Assembly (NCBI GenBank): GCA_000320605.2 | Contig: KB445791.1 | Location: 1,282,298 to 1,346,297, forward strand | Length of the DNA: 64,000 nt | Direction of reading: 5' to 3' | DNA from: Gelatoporia subvermispora B | Lineage: Eukaryota > Basidiomycota > Agaricomycetes > Polyporales > Gelatoporiaceae | Part shown: positions 32,296-43,650 of the stretch, one piece after another | Position numbering within the stretch: position 1 is the first letter of the stretch | How the letters are laid out: every line of letters begins with the position of its first letter | Notes under the pieces: model-generated | The model's database searches: none | What the model was told of the DNA's origin: nothing | What the model saw: the letters and a program-made list of their open reading frames with translations, nothing else | Translations under genes and position numbers: made by a program

Positions 32296-33443
32296 ATGGC
32301 AGAGAGCAGCGAGACACAGGCCTATGTCCCTCCCCCCATCGAGCCGTCGGTCGACACGGGGGCGACCTTCGCGCCGGATGAGCGTGAGCTGGCCTTCCTC
32401 CAGGAGCAGACTGGTATACAGGATACGGAGGAGCTGAAGCAGCATGTGATCGCGGTGCAGAAGAAGGCTTTGAAGGTTGATCTCTTCATGGTATGCACGG
32501 CGGTGTTCTGAAAGGAGGCTTGCCGCAGGTCTTCCCGTATGGGTGCATTCAACAGTTCTCGTTCACGCGGTGCGCGATTATCCATTAATTTCTTCAATAC
32601 CTGAAGATTTAGAACGAAGGCGCGCATGAAGTTTGCAGATCGGTCGGCAGCCCAAATACTCTTATGTCCTAAAGATGGGCAAAGAGCGTGCGGGAGCTAT
32701 CTTTCTGGATATCGGCTGTGCCTGTACGTAGAGTATTCCAGGCCACTATATGCGCTCGTATCTTAGCGTGACGTATGTGCAGTCGGGACGGACGTGAGAC
32801 AGGTCATCTTGGACGGGTACCCCGTAGAGAACGTCGTTGCCTCCGATATCCAGTCAGGTAACATCCCCCTAACTAGCACTCATTCAACTCTCACTCGCAT
32901 CACGCAGAATTTTGGCAGATCGGGCTCGAGCTCTACCGCTCCACTCCCGAGACCTTCCCCGTGCCCTTCGTCGCCGGCGACGCCTTCGACACGACCTTCC
33001 TCGCGCCCGTCGCGCCCTTCACCGCGCCGCCGCCCGCGCCGCGTCCGGACCTCCGCACGCTGACGACGCTCACGCCGCTCCTCGGGCACGTCTCTTTCAT
33101 CCACGCCTTCGCGCTCTTTCACCTCTTCGACGAGGCGAAGCAGGCGCAGCTCGCGCGCGCGCTCGCGGGGCTCCTCTCTCCCGAGCCGGGCTCGATGATC
33201 TTCGGCGGGCACAGCGGCCGGCCGGAGAAGGGCCTTTGTACCGAGGCTGGGACGAGACGGGGGTGGTACATGTTTTGCCATTCCCCCGAGAGCTGGAAGG
33301 AGCTCTGGGACGGGCAGGTCTTCCCGAAGGGCACGGTAGATGTTGATAGTTATTTGGTAGAAAGGCCCAGATCAAACGTAGACCCCAACGCGGCGGAGGA
33401 TGCGCGTTTCTATCTTATGGTCTGGACGGTGACGAGGTTGTGA
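32296..33443 (+). CDS. SAM-dependent methyltransferase, paralogue 3
   Basis: Exons 32296-32475, 32529-32569, 32632-32723, 32783-32857 and 32908-33443 chain in phase (307 aa), with the same five exon lengths as paralogue 2 (180, 41, 92, 75, 536 nt). Motif I is IFLDIGCAFGTD, followed by YPVENVVASDIQS; then FWQIGLELYRSTPETFPVPF, LLGHVSFIHAFALFHLFDEA, GRPEKGL, FCHSPESWKELWDG and WTVTRL at the end. All family motifs are kept, so the gene looks functional. The start is fixed by alignment with paralogue 2 and by the TATA box. The retrotransposon sits 291 bp upstream of the ATG, so distal promoter sequence is displaced by 9.5 kb; altered expression is inference. Confidence 0.87.
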
Positions 33444-33740
33444 ACAGACACTGCTCTCCATGCTATCGTACAGTGCGCTACGTCAGTGGAGAGCAGTCTC
33501 GGAATGTGTATGTAGATGTCACATACCATGTAGGACGAAGCCAGATCCTGGGCCTTGTAGTAATATTCGGACATTATCACCAACATGCGGGTTGATGTAG
33601 CCTCCTTGTTCTACAGCAGGCACGTCATTTTACATCTCGAGCACACAACGGTACGAAGGGGCGGGCAGGCGTGCCTACAGTGTTCCGACATCAAGCAAGA
33701 AACATTTTGAACAAGACAAAAACGTATGAACAACGCAGCT

Positions 33741-35390
33741 CTACTCGGGCACGCCCCAGATCCGGACATCCCGGCCACTTGCTCCCCAAAGCTCCTTACC
33801 CTCGTGGCCCCACGCAATGTCCACAACGTCGCCCGCCTCCTGGAGGTTGACCAGCTCTTCCCACGTCTTGTGCGCGAAGACACGCACACCCTCGCTACCC
33901 GCGACACCGAGGAGCTGCGCGCTGACGTCGTACAGCACCTTGTTCACCTTGAAGTTCTCGCCGAGCGCGATTGAGGTCGCGATCTTCGGCTTGCGCAGGT
34001 CCCACACGGCGACTGAGGAGAGCGAGTCGGGCGCGAGGAGGTGGTAACCGTTCTCGGAGAAGCTGACAGTCTTCACGGTGAACGGCGCGGCATCAGGAGG
34101 AGTGAGCGCAGCCGCGATGGCGCCGGAGCGCACGTCGTATATTTGGATGGTGGAGCCGGGTGTGCCGAGGGCAAGAAGAGTACCATCTGGGTGGACGGAA
34201 AGTGAGGTAAAGGGCTCTTCTGCCTCCTGCGAGCGGAAGATCTGCGCTCCTGTCGCGAGGTCGTGCAGAGAGTATGTACGGTCCGCGGATGCGAGAGCAA
34301 GGAAAGTGCTTGTAGGGTGTACAGCCAGTCCAGTGAGCTCGCCCTTGTGTACGCGGATGGTGGCACGCGGGATGTATTCGCCAGACGCAGTGTCGTGTGC
34401 CCAAGCCTTCGCAATCTTGTCGGCGCCAGCAGACAAAAGCAAAGTAGCGTCACCCTCGCGCTCACGGAACGCGACGTGGTTGATTTTCTTGGTGTGACCC
34501 TTGAGCGATGCGAGTACCTTGTCCGTGCTGCGGTCGTAGAGCTGAACAATCTTGTCGTTACCACCAGTAAGGAATTGTGCCGGGCTCTCGCGCGAGATAG
34601 CAAGGGCGGTGACACCGGCCGGGGAGGATGAGTGCAGGGAGGGAACAGCGTGCTTTGCGGTGAACGACTTCACGTCCGCAGGAGCAACGTAGCCAGTCGG
34701 CGGCTTGCGCTTCTTACGCGCTGCAGAAAGAGCCTGGTGGGTCTCATCTATTTGCTTGAGGACCTCCGCAGGTAGAGAACCAGCTTCTTGTGTCTCTTCA
34801 GCCATCTCCACGTCACCGCCGTTCGCGGTAGCGGGAACCGCGCCAACCGTAGCCTGGATGCTTGCAAGAGCCCTGGATAGTGCATGTTAGTCGACTGTAC
34901 AAGATAGGGATGTGCCCAGCACGCACTCTCGGGCAGCATCGCGCTCCCTGATGAGACGCGCCACAACACGAGTGGCGGCATCACGGGCGTAAAGGGAATA
35001 GCTCAGCTCCTGGCGCACAGCGTTGTACTGCTGCTTGAGCTGGAAAGTCTCGAGCATGTTCGCGTCCCACTCATTTTGGAGGAGCTGAAGCAGCGCAGGA
35101 ATGGACGTCACAGAAGGAGGACGCGGTGCGGCAGCCTTAGGGTCTATAGAGCAAACGCTATCAGTACTCAGGACTACGCGGCGACAATTCCTACGCGAGA
35201 TTGCAGCAGAAAACTACGTACTGGCTTTGACGGTAATGAGGTCCGATTCTTCGAGCTTCTCCCCCGTAATCGGGTCTGTACCATTTTCGCTGATGTACTT
35301 TGTGATGAGCCGGCGTTCGTACACTTGGCCCGACTTTTGCGAGACCACAGGGTCTTGAGGAGGCTCGCCGGAGATGGAACAGAAGAACAT
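33741..35390 (-). CDS. PRP19: PRP19, U-box ubiquitin ligase and spliceosome component
   Basis: Core of the Prp19/NineTeen complex, which stabilises U5 and U6 in the activated spliceosome and acts as an E3 ubiquitin ligase. Exons 35390-35222, 35143-34927 and 34872-33741 chain in phase (505 aa, matching the usual 500-505). The N-terminal U-box starts [17 protein letters not shown] and includes [10 protein letters not shown] and [14 protein letters not shown] (residues 1-56). The coiled-coil tetramerisation segment includes LLQNEWDAN and [13 protein letters not shown] (about 70-135). Seven WD40 repeats fill the C-terminal two thirds (for example [32 protein letters not shown]). The 5' end faces SGT2 across only 122 bp. 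Confidence 0.96.
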
Positions 35391-35512
35391 GGCTATGAAG
35401 GGAGGTGGAGGACGTCGCGAGTGCTTTCGAGAATGGGAGACGCAACGAGCGGACTAGTGTTTGCAACTGTTGACGCCAGCGCCTGCACAAGCCTTCTCAC
35501 TCGTCTACAGCC
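35391..35512. promoter_or_regulatory. Bidirectional promoter PRP19/SGT2
   Basis: Only 122 bp separate the two divergent start codons, so both genes must share regulatory sequence. No TATA box is evident. Confidence 0.6.
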
Positions 35513-36772
35513 ATGTCTAACAAGCAGCGACTCGTTCTCTCGATAATCGACTTTCTCAACCAGTCCATTGACGATGGCACGGTGAAGCAGGATGACAAGG
35601 AGGGTCTTGAGGTGGCAAGTGAGTTTCGAGAGGTATATTCGTGCAGCCGTGACGCTGACGTACGCCCGCGCAGTCCAGTGCATTGGGGAAGCGTTCGGTG
35701 TCGATCCCACTGATGAGGGGGAAGTCAAACGTCTCAGTGTCAAGCCCGCGACGCTGCCTTCAATCTTTGATGTTTTCCTGAAGACGCGCGACAGAGTGGG
35801 CACGTCCGGAGCACAGCCTGCAGCATCGACTTCGACGCCATCGCCCGCTTCTGCGCCGGTCCAGCCTGTCAAGCCTACCGCAGAGGACAAAGCCGCAGCC
35901 GAGAAGTTCAAGGCAACCGGAAACCAGCACATGTCCGCGAAGAAGTATGACGAGGCGGCTGCATCGTACACCAAAGCAATTGAGCGCGATCCCACGAACG
36001 CCGTGTACTATTCGAATCGTGCTGCAGCATATTCAAGCAAGGGCGATCACAATTCTGCCGTTCTTGATGCTGAGAAGGCCATTGAAACCGACTCTTCGTT
36101 TGTGAAGGCATACCACCGATTGGGGTGAGCATCTACTCCAAACCATGAAGATGCACCAATTAATGTAAACCCCAGACATGCGCAGTACTGTCTCGCCGAT
36201 TACACGGCTGCCGCTGCCGCATTCCGCCGCGGACTCGAGATTGACCCCTCTAACGCGTCTCTCAAGACTGGCCTGGAGAATGCTGAGGCACGCATCGTAC
36301 CCGACGACGAAGAGATGCCGTCTGTCGAGCGTACAGGTGCGATGGCGGGCAACGCGCCCGATGCGGGTGCCGCTGCAGGCGGCCTTGGTGGCATGGCGGA
36401 TATGTTGCGCAACATGGGCATGGGAGGCGGCGCGGGTGGCATGCCAGACATGTCAAGTATGCTGAACAACCCTATGATGATGCAGATGGCGCAGCAGATG
36501 ATGGCCAACGGTGGCCTGGATCGCCTCATGCAGAACCCGGCCGTCGCGAACATGGTAAGTGGATTGTGTGCATAGGTAACTTCCAGGTCTGATGTCTGTT
36601 AAGATGGGCCGAGTGCAGTCCGGCAACATGCCATCCATGGCAGAGCTCATGGCAGATCCCTCTCTTAGGGAATTGTGAGATCCTCACTTTTCTGCGATTA
36701 CGTCTTCCCCGCTGACACGTAGGCAGGGCGCAACAATTCGGCGGGGGTGCTGGTGCTGGTGCTGGCCAGTAG
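35513..36772 (+). CDS. SGT2: SGT2/SGTA, small glutamine-rich TPR co-chaperone
   Basis: Sgt2 binds newly made tail-anchored membrane proteins and hands them to the GET pathway; the TPR domain binds Hsp70/Hsp90. Exons 35513-35618, 35674-36124, 36176-36554, 36604-36674 and 36727-36772 chain in phase (350 aa). The N-terminal homodimerisation domain is LVLSIIDFLNQSIDDG to CIGEAFGVDP. Three TPR repeats follow (about 125-240; FKATGNQHMSAKKYDEAA, NRAAAYSSKGDH, GHAQYCLADY). The C-terminal part is Met/Gly-rich (NNPMMMQMAQQMMANGG), the usual substrate-binding region. The last acceptor at 36726 is chosen because it restores AQQFGGG and a stop at 36772. Confidence 0.94.
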
Positions 36773-37165
36773 GTCCTGGAACTTGGAGGGGATTGGACAC
36801 GGGTAGATGTGACAGTCTTGTATGTTCTGTTATTGCAAATCTTTTGGGCTACAATATCTGGACGTTCACACCCGATAGCTTGACTGTTGACTCTTTCTGC
36901 TGTATGCATCAGGAAGTCATGCGCGCACATGGTTTACACTGCCAGTGCGTCAAGCACCCGCACACATCAATTTATTGATTCATGGAGCGTGCAACCCTAG
37001 TAAAACAACTTTTGTAGTCAAAACGAATACAACAACAACCGGAATATTGCGAATGGTGAAGAATGGTGGAACGAGCATGTTTATGGGCGAACGTGCATGT
37101 GCGGGTACATAAGGATATGGTCCATAAGGATATGCTACATCGGAATGACATGAAACGGCGTGTGC
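36773..37165. other. Convergent 3' intergenic region
   Basis: This lies between the 3' ends of SGT2 (+) and the OPT transporter (-). No supported feature; presumably 3' UTRs. Confidence 0.5.
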
Positions 37166-39992
37166 TCAATCCCACGTCGCTGGCCCGAAGGTTCCGTTGA
37201 CGGGGAGCAGCGCCGGCATACCTAGTGCGTCGAACGTCTTCTGCCAAACGGTGTTCCCCCACCAGTTGAGGGTGACACCACCCTTGGGGTACTCGAGACA
37301 GAAGAAGATGATGAGAATGCCGATCGCGACGCCCGAGTCGAGCGCTGCGGAGAGGATGTAGTTGTAGCGCATCCACCAGCGGAAGTGGAAGCGGCGCATG
37401 AACCACTGGAAGAAGAAGCCGGCCGTAGCCCAGGATGAGTAGTTGATGCCTGTCGCAGGCGGGAGCTGGCCGAGCCCGGCGAACATGACCGGGATGTTGA
37501 CGTAGCGGAACATCGAGTGCGGGTAGCGGCGCGCGAGGAAGTAGAAGGGGATGGGGAGGATGGCACCCACGAGGAAGCCGTACATCGCGAAGTTGTAACT
37601 GCATGAGACGTCATTAGTTAAATGTCGAGATGAATGATGCAGAGCACTCACATCTTGCCAGGTGAGAACAGACGCTGCGGGCCAATGCCTCCCCAGATTG
37701 TCGCTGCGGTAGCAAACGTGCTGACTTGAGGGCAGATGAGACCGTCCTTCGCGAGTGGAGTGCAGAGGTTCTCAACGTGGGAGAACATCCACGTCTGCAC
37801 ACCGACGCACACGAATGCGGAGATTGTTGTGGCGATGGTCTGGGCAAGGAACATGATCCGCGGCGGCACCTTCATGTAGTGGCCGAGCTTCAGGTCGCTG
37901 GTGAAGAACGAGCTTTGAGTGACCGTTACGAAGCCGTAAGTCTTGAAAATCATCATCGCCACCGGCCGGCCCGGAAGAGAGTAGCCCACGAGAAGTTCGC
38001 TGAGGATGTTCAGCGGAATCTGCTGGTTGGTGATAGCACGGATCATAGTGACCGGCACGACGAAGAGCATAGCAACGATGATTGCGAAGATGAGGGCCCA
38101 GACAGGAAGCTGGGTGGGGTAGATCTCGATGCCAATGACACCTAGCACGAAAGCGACGAGACCGAGTAAGCCGTACCACCAGCGAGGAACCTCAGGGTAA
38201 GCCATCATGAGACGAGAGTGTACATCGCGCTCGTCCCGGAGAGAGCGACGAAGCTGGCGCATGATATCGTGCCTGTACCAGACTGTGAGAAGACGTCAGT
38301 GCTCAACATCATCTGGGCGAGGGAGATCGGTACGCACGCCAGGTATGAACGATGACAGCCGTGAACGCGCCGAACTGAACGCCGTAGGAGATAGCGAAGG
38401 TCGCCGAGATGAACAACGGCGAATATGCCCTATACTTCGTCTCATCGAAGACACCGTCGGTAAGAATGGCGGAAACGTTGTAGGGTGCTCCAGTGTTGTC
38501 GTACGACCCGATGGACGAAATCGGCATGAATTTCGAGTAGAATGCATTTTTGACTGCAGCAAGTCGTCAGCAAAAAGCCTTCTTCAGGGAGGAGGGTAAA
38601 CTTACAGTACGCGATGGGAGTGACAAACCAGAAGAAGAAGAGGAACCCAGTGAGGATGTTAGCCTCAGCCCACCACTGTCGTGGGCGTCAGCACTGCAAT
38701 GACGTGAATCGAGATTCGTTCAACTGCGTACCGGAGTAACTAGTGGGCTACCAATCCAGGAAATCATCGACCAGTCGAAGGTCAAGAAGCCCATGCCTAG
38801 TCCACTGTTGTATCCGAAGAGGGTGTTGACAGTCTGGTTCGTCGGCGCGATCCAGCAGACCCAGTTGAAGACGCTCAGGCCGGTGAAGAGGAAGCCAGGG
38901 AAGAAGTACCACACGGAAGAGGCAATCATCATGTAGACGAAGAACCTCTCTCGCGAGATGTGCTTAGTCTCGCGCCGGCCGTAGTTCTTGTGGAGCGTGT
39001 TGAGCAGGGCGCAGTTGACGAGCGCGCCAGGCCAAATCATGCTCGCGGGCCAGACGACGAATTGGCGAATAAAGCCGGCGGCGGAATAACCGAGAAGCTG
39101 TGTGGAGAGGGAGATAAGGATCTGGTAGCTGAAGGTGAGCTTCTGCCCGTAGAACGCTTGCTGCGTCATGAAGATGGTCGTGGCGTAGACGTCGGAGTAC
39201 ACCGCGTTAGCCATGACGGTGATGACGGCGTGCTCCTTGATGTTGAAGGGGCCCGGGTTGAGTGACCAGACATAGCCGAAGGTATTGAACCTTGTCGTCG
39301 GGAGGATGCGCTCGAGGGCCTTTCCGAACGGAAGAGTGATCAACTGGATGATGAGGGCGGTGATAGAGACGGAGGGGACTGGAAGTAGTGTGAGTTGCGC
39401 CAAAAACCAATAACAGTCGCTACTTACATCGCATGCTGTAGAAGTGGTTCAGGCCGGACATGAAGACCGTGAATACAATGCCGAGGAACCACCTGCATGT
39501 CTAATGTCAGAGGCGCTGTTGTGTGACTGTATAGCGAGAGACGCACATTCGGAATGTGTTGACCGGCATTGAAGGGTCATCGACGTTGGATACGGCAGCA
39601 CGCACTTCGGCGTAGGGTGAATCCCTGTGGAAACGAGTCGGTCAGTTGCGGACATAATCACAGGAAGGAGCGACGCACTCCTCATATTCCTCAACCGCCT
39701 GACGGAAATGCACCCTGGACGAGCCTGCTCGATGGGTCGAATCGGCTTGCGAGTCAGTTTCCAAGTCGGAACTCCGGGTGGAGTATCCGCATGAGAGCGC
39801 TCTATCCCGCTTCTCATCAAGCTCGAACGAGGTGGAAGTAGGGCTGAGTGAGTCCGAAGACAAGTCCCAGTTGGGATCGTTCAGGTGTTGCATGACATAG
39901 TCGACATCCTCAGGTACATCTGGGATGGAATTGCGGTGGCGCAACAGCTGAGGGAGGTTAAGGGAGACTGGAGAGGAATCTTTCGACTCCAT
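37166..39992 (-). CDS. Oligopeptide transporter, OPT family
   Basis: Proton-coupled importer of small peptides (possibly glutathione or metal-siderophore-like substrates in other fungi) in the plasma membrane; exact substrate unknown. Eight exons chain in phase: 39992-39679, 39624-39547, 39492-39428, 39378-38732, 38675-38606, 38553-38338, 38282-37652 and 37598-37166 (817 aa, typical). About 105 hydrophilic residues precede the conserved start of the fold: SPYAEVRAAVSNVDDPSMP, then the first membrane segment MWFLGIVFTVF. The OPT signature NPGPFNIKEHAVITVMANA is present, and the second signature is MKVPPRIMFLAQT. Many strongly hydrophobic helices follow, ending in the usual GTFGPATWD tail. The ATG at 39992 is the first in frame; the longer open frame upstream has only a TTG. 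Confidence 0.95.
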
Positions 39993-41036
39993 CCTGATGG
40001 CAGCGTCTTCCGCGAAGCAAAGGGAGGGATATTGAAAGTGGGGGAGCAAAAGGGAGGGCTGCGTAGAAATGCAGCATGAGCCTCCGCCTTTTCATGCAGC
40101 TCGCTTGCGTCGCAGAAGCTTCAAAGCCATAACAATACCAATTGTCTCAGTCCGTCGCTAGACCTAGACGCAAATACGGAAGCAGATACCCCTAGGTGGT
40201 ATGATTGCATGACAGCTCCGAGTGCATAACAATAAGACCGTGGCCAGTGCGAGCGTCCGATCAATGCGAGGAAGCCGTAGTACCGAGGCGCTGAGACACG
40301 ACCGTATGTAATGGAAAGTATGACCCCTGTCTGCATGATTGGTTCGTTACGGCTTCTTTGACCCACGAGTCAGTGTATCATCCGTAGGAAGTCGGTGGCT
40401 CTGCTTCCCGTAGCCCTCGGAGCTGGAGTACACGACCGTGAGCAGCTACTGACTAGCAAAGTTGCTTGCCCCAGTGTGTAGCCACATTGATCGTACTTGG
40501 AGCGGATGCGGGGATCCCGCGACCAAGGCGGGAGACTAGAGCATCCAGGAACGAATAGCAACGGCTTATTGTTTGAATCCACCAGGATGAGCAGCTCGTG
40601 GCAGAATTTCGACCGCGGTGCTGAGCGGAGCTACCAGAAAGAGTTGGCAAACACAATAAGACCATCGGGCATGGGATCTCCTTCCTCGCACTCGTGCCGC
40701 GATCAGCGATCACGCCGCCCGTCCAAGATACGCCCACAGATAAGATTAGATACAGGAACGCAATCTCTAATCTTATCATCTTTGATGTTCCCGGACCGCT
40801 GTAGACCGCTATGTCGACTCGGCTCGTCGGCCGCGACATGATGAGTTGCTCAGCCAAGCAGATGATGTGCAAAATCGCTATATACAGCATCCACCTTGCA
40901 CACGTCTCGCCATGATGGCGAGGTTCGAAGGCCGTATGACGAAGACTTATGCTTTAAATGTCGCCCGTTATCGCACTGGAAATGCGCAGCGCCGCACACG
41001 ACGCAGGGCACCGTAAATCACTACCCAGCCATCACC
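39993..41036. other. Divergent intergenic region OPT/TauD
   Basis: About 1 kb between two divergent genes. A minus-strand frame of 145 codons (40453-40890) shows no domain, so I see only presumed promoter sequence. A near-palindromic pair, TAAGATTAGA (40741) and TCTAATCTTA (40767), could form a stem. Confidence 0.5.
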
Positions 41037-42369
41037 ATGTCGACTGTCGAGACAATTACTCAAGTAGCCGAGGCCATTCCCAAGGCTCTGAAACTGCGTT
41101 CCGCAGATGAGGAGAAGGCAGATCAGCCGAAGGAAGAGTACCGATACGCCCATCTGCTCCCGGTGTTTCCCCAGGACGAGCACTATGATCCTCTTGTTCC
41201 GTTTGAGCACGTTGATCCCGGTCTTCGCGCTCTCTCGCACCCGAATCCGCGCTCATTCCTTGATAATGCAACCTCCATTGTTCAGTTGACGCCGCACCTT
41301 GGCGAAGAGGTCCGCGGTGTGAACCTTGCCCAACTCGACAGTGATGGCAGGGACCAAGTTGCCTTGGAGGTACGTGATGGACGCCGTTCGATGACATACC
41401 TTCGCTCATTGTCCCTCCCATATGGTAACATCTGTAGGTCGCGAGGCGCGGCCTGGTAGTCTTCCGTGACCAGCAGGATTTCATCGACCGGGGCCCCGAG
41501 TTCTACCTCGAGTGGGGCCGACACTTCGGACGCCTGCACATCCACCCCACGTCCGGACACCCTGCGGGGTACCCGGAGGTCCACCTCGTCTACCGCGACG
41601 AGAGCTCGACCTTCAACTTCGAGCAGAACAACAGCATCACATCGACTGGCTGGCACTCGGACGTCTCCTACGAGCTGCAGCCCCCCGGCACCACGACATT
41701 CTTCCTCCTCTCCCAGCCGACGACTGGCGGAGACACCGGCTTCACTTCGCAGGTGGCAGCGCTCAAGAAGCTCTCTCCCCAGTTCGTCGCCTTCCTGAAG
41801 ACCCTCAAGGCCGTGCACTCTGGCTATGAGCAGGCCGACTACTCGCGTCAAGGTCGCAGGGGCGGTGTTGTCCGCCGCGAGCCCGTTGAGAACGTCCACC
41901 CCATCGTCCGGAAGCACCCCGTCACCGGCGAGGAGGCCCTCTATGTCAACCGGCAATTCACCCGGTACATCGTAGGCCTCAAGCGCCAGGAGTCCGGTCA
42001 GTCTCTGGATGCTCGATGTGTGACATTCAGCTGACGAAAGCATTGTATAAATAGACGCCATCCTACGACTTCTGTATGACCACATCGACAAGAGCGCCGA
42101 CATCCAGGCTCGTGCCAAGTGGGAGCCAGGCACTGTCGTGCTCTGGGACAACCGTATCACCGCGCACGTATGTGACATTTGAGTTTTGAGGTATTGGCAA
42201 TGAGTTGACGCACGTGTATCTGCAGACTGCGATTGCAGACTACGTTGAGACTGGACAGCGTCGCCACGGTGCTCGTATCACCCCGCAAGCTGAGCGTCCC
42301 ATTCCCGCGCAAGAGGGTCTCGACCTCACTCCGCCGGACAGGAGGCCGTTCTACTACCAGCAGCTGTGA
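41037..42369 (+). CDS. Alpha-ketoglutarate-dependent dioxygenase, TauD/TfdA family
   Basis: Fe(II)/2-oxoglutarate dioxygenase. Fungal relatives such as yeast Jlp1 oxidise sulfonates to release sulfite; the substrate here is not determined. Four exons chain in phase: 41037-41369, 41438-41996, 42055-42167 and 42226-42369 (382 aa). The iron-binding HxD is in GWHSDVSYE (His184, Asp186). The distal His is at the exon 3/4 junction (WDNRITAHTAIADY, His335). The 2-oxoglutarate-binding Arg lies in GQRRHGARIT (Arg348/352). The N-terminal part includes HLGEEVRGVNLAQL and VVFRDQQDF, standard for the fold. The ATG at 41037 begins a short basic/acidic leader. Confidence 0.92.
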
Positions 42370-42554
42370 AGCTCCTAGTCGCGTATGAATATCAAGGGGG
42401 AACTGTAGAAACAAGTACGGTCGGATGTACGATGTATTTTCGGTGTACCCGTTGTTGTACGACTCGGATACCTTGGAAATGTAAAACAATTCTGTGCTGC
42501 ATGATATGCCTTAGTGCTCCATATCATGGTTTTATACACGAATTTATGCTTTAC

Positions 42555-43536
42555 TCAACGCGAGAATCTCACTACGAATAGATGTTCGCGGCCTGCTCTG
42601 CGCTGCAGGACAATCTAAGAACTGAACGTCAGAATGGACAGGTCGGCGGCAATCGGCATAACTGCTGACCTCGCTCTGTAAGCCATGTTCCTGCAGCATG
42701 CGCCGCTGTATCCCAGGCACGTCGTTGTCTTTGACTGCAACAAGGTAGAAGCGACCCTGAGGTGATAGCAAATCCTGCAAGCTCAAGATTAGCAGGCGCC
42801 TGGAGAACGATAGTAGAATTTCGCACAGACCTCCACCTGGGCGAGGAGACGGTCCGTGACCTCCATGCCATTCAGTCCGCCCGCCCACGAACCCTGGATG
42901 TCAGCGCCGTACTGCGCATCCTCAGCCTCGGCGGAGTACGTGGGTACGTAAGGCGGGTTGAAGAGGAGGATGTCGATGCTATGTCGCAGACGAGGGAGAA
43001 GTGGGTCCACGAGCGATGCGAGTATGGGCTCTAGAGGTATCTACTGAACGTGATGCCCTAATGAGCAGACTCAAAGGAGACAAGGCGATGTAGTTAACAC
43101 ACCTTGTTTTGGGTTCCGGTGCGTTTTGTACATCGAGCAGCATGTGGATTGATATCAGTACAAAGATATACTGGGTGCAAATTTAGCACTCTGCTATATG
43201 CCAATACTTTGTCCACGTACGTGCGGAGGAGTTCCCGAGGATCCGTCCGGCGAAGGAAGATACACATCCAGAACCGGACCTGGATGGACCACACTTAGTC
43301 CCGGGTATGTTGAGTACGACTACATTCATCGTACCCCACTTCTAGGCATATCCTAGGCTTCACTTGTTGTAATTTCTGCGCGTCCTCCTCCAGCGCGTCC
43401 AACAGGATAAATGTATCCTCTGCAACTTATTTGAGCGCATAGCCAGTAACGAAGCACCGAACCATCCACCTGCCGGCTCGTAGACATGTTCGTAGTCGTT
43501 CTTCGTGAGGTGGGAAAGATCTGGTGTCGGTATCAT
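42555..43536 (-). CDS. MTQ2: MTQ2, eRF1 glutamine methyltransferase (HemK family)
   Basis: Catalytic subunit that, with Trm112, methylates the GGQ glutamine of translation release factor eRF1. Seven exons chain in phase: 43536-43470, 43419-43335, 43279-43221, 43170-43103, 43040-42831, 42774-42670 and 42614-42555 (217 aa, like human N6AMT1). The conserved order is intact: YEHVYEPAEDTFILLDALEE at the N-terminus, SAM motif VGSGSGCVSSF, acidic motif YLCTDINPHA, the catalytic NPPY (residues 121-124) followed by VPT, then GRFYLVAVKDN and a basic C-terminus. Two of the seven exons are under 65 nt, which is why single frames look broken. It is head-to-head with ALG10. Confidence 0.95.
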
Positions 43537-43650
43537 AGCCGAATTTGATGCTGAGGTCGCGAGCAACGAGTTGACGGGTCGGAGGTCGCTCAGAAAGAGA
43601 TATTTCCCATTTTGGACATCTGCCACCTGTACTCTTCCGCGACGACTCGG
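43537..43650. promoter_or_regulatory. Bidirectional promoter MTQ2/ALG10
   Basis: 114 bp separate the two divergent start codons. No TATA box is evident. Confidence 0.6.

Larger units (their letters stand above)
22260..33640. repeat. Segmental duplication, unit B, split by the retrotransposon
   Basis: Taking out the element (22513-32004) and one target-site copy leaves a continuous sequence collinear with unit A: distal promoter 22260-22512, proximal promoter 32010-32290, methyltransferase 3, and 3' flank to about 33640. Matching landmarks are CACGGCTCCCAGGGAG near 32160, TATATATAGCTTGT at 32251, ACAGACACTG after the stop, and GACGAAGCCAGATC near 33534. Edges are approximate. Confidence 0.75.

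Noticed and set aside
40453..40890. 145-codon minus-strand frame between OPT and TauD genes
   Set aside because: No recognisable motif; its initiation is not supported and it lies in presumed promoter DNA.
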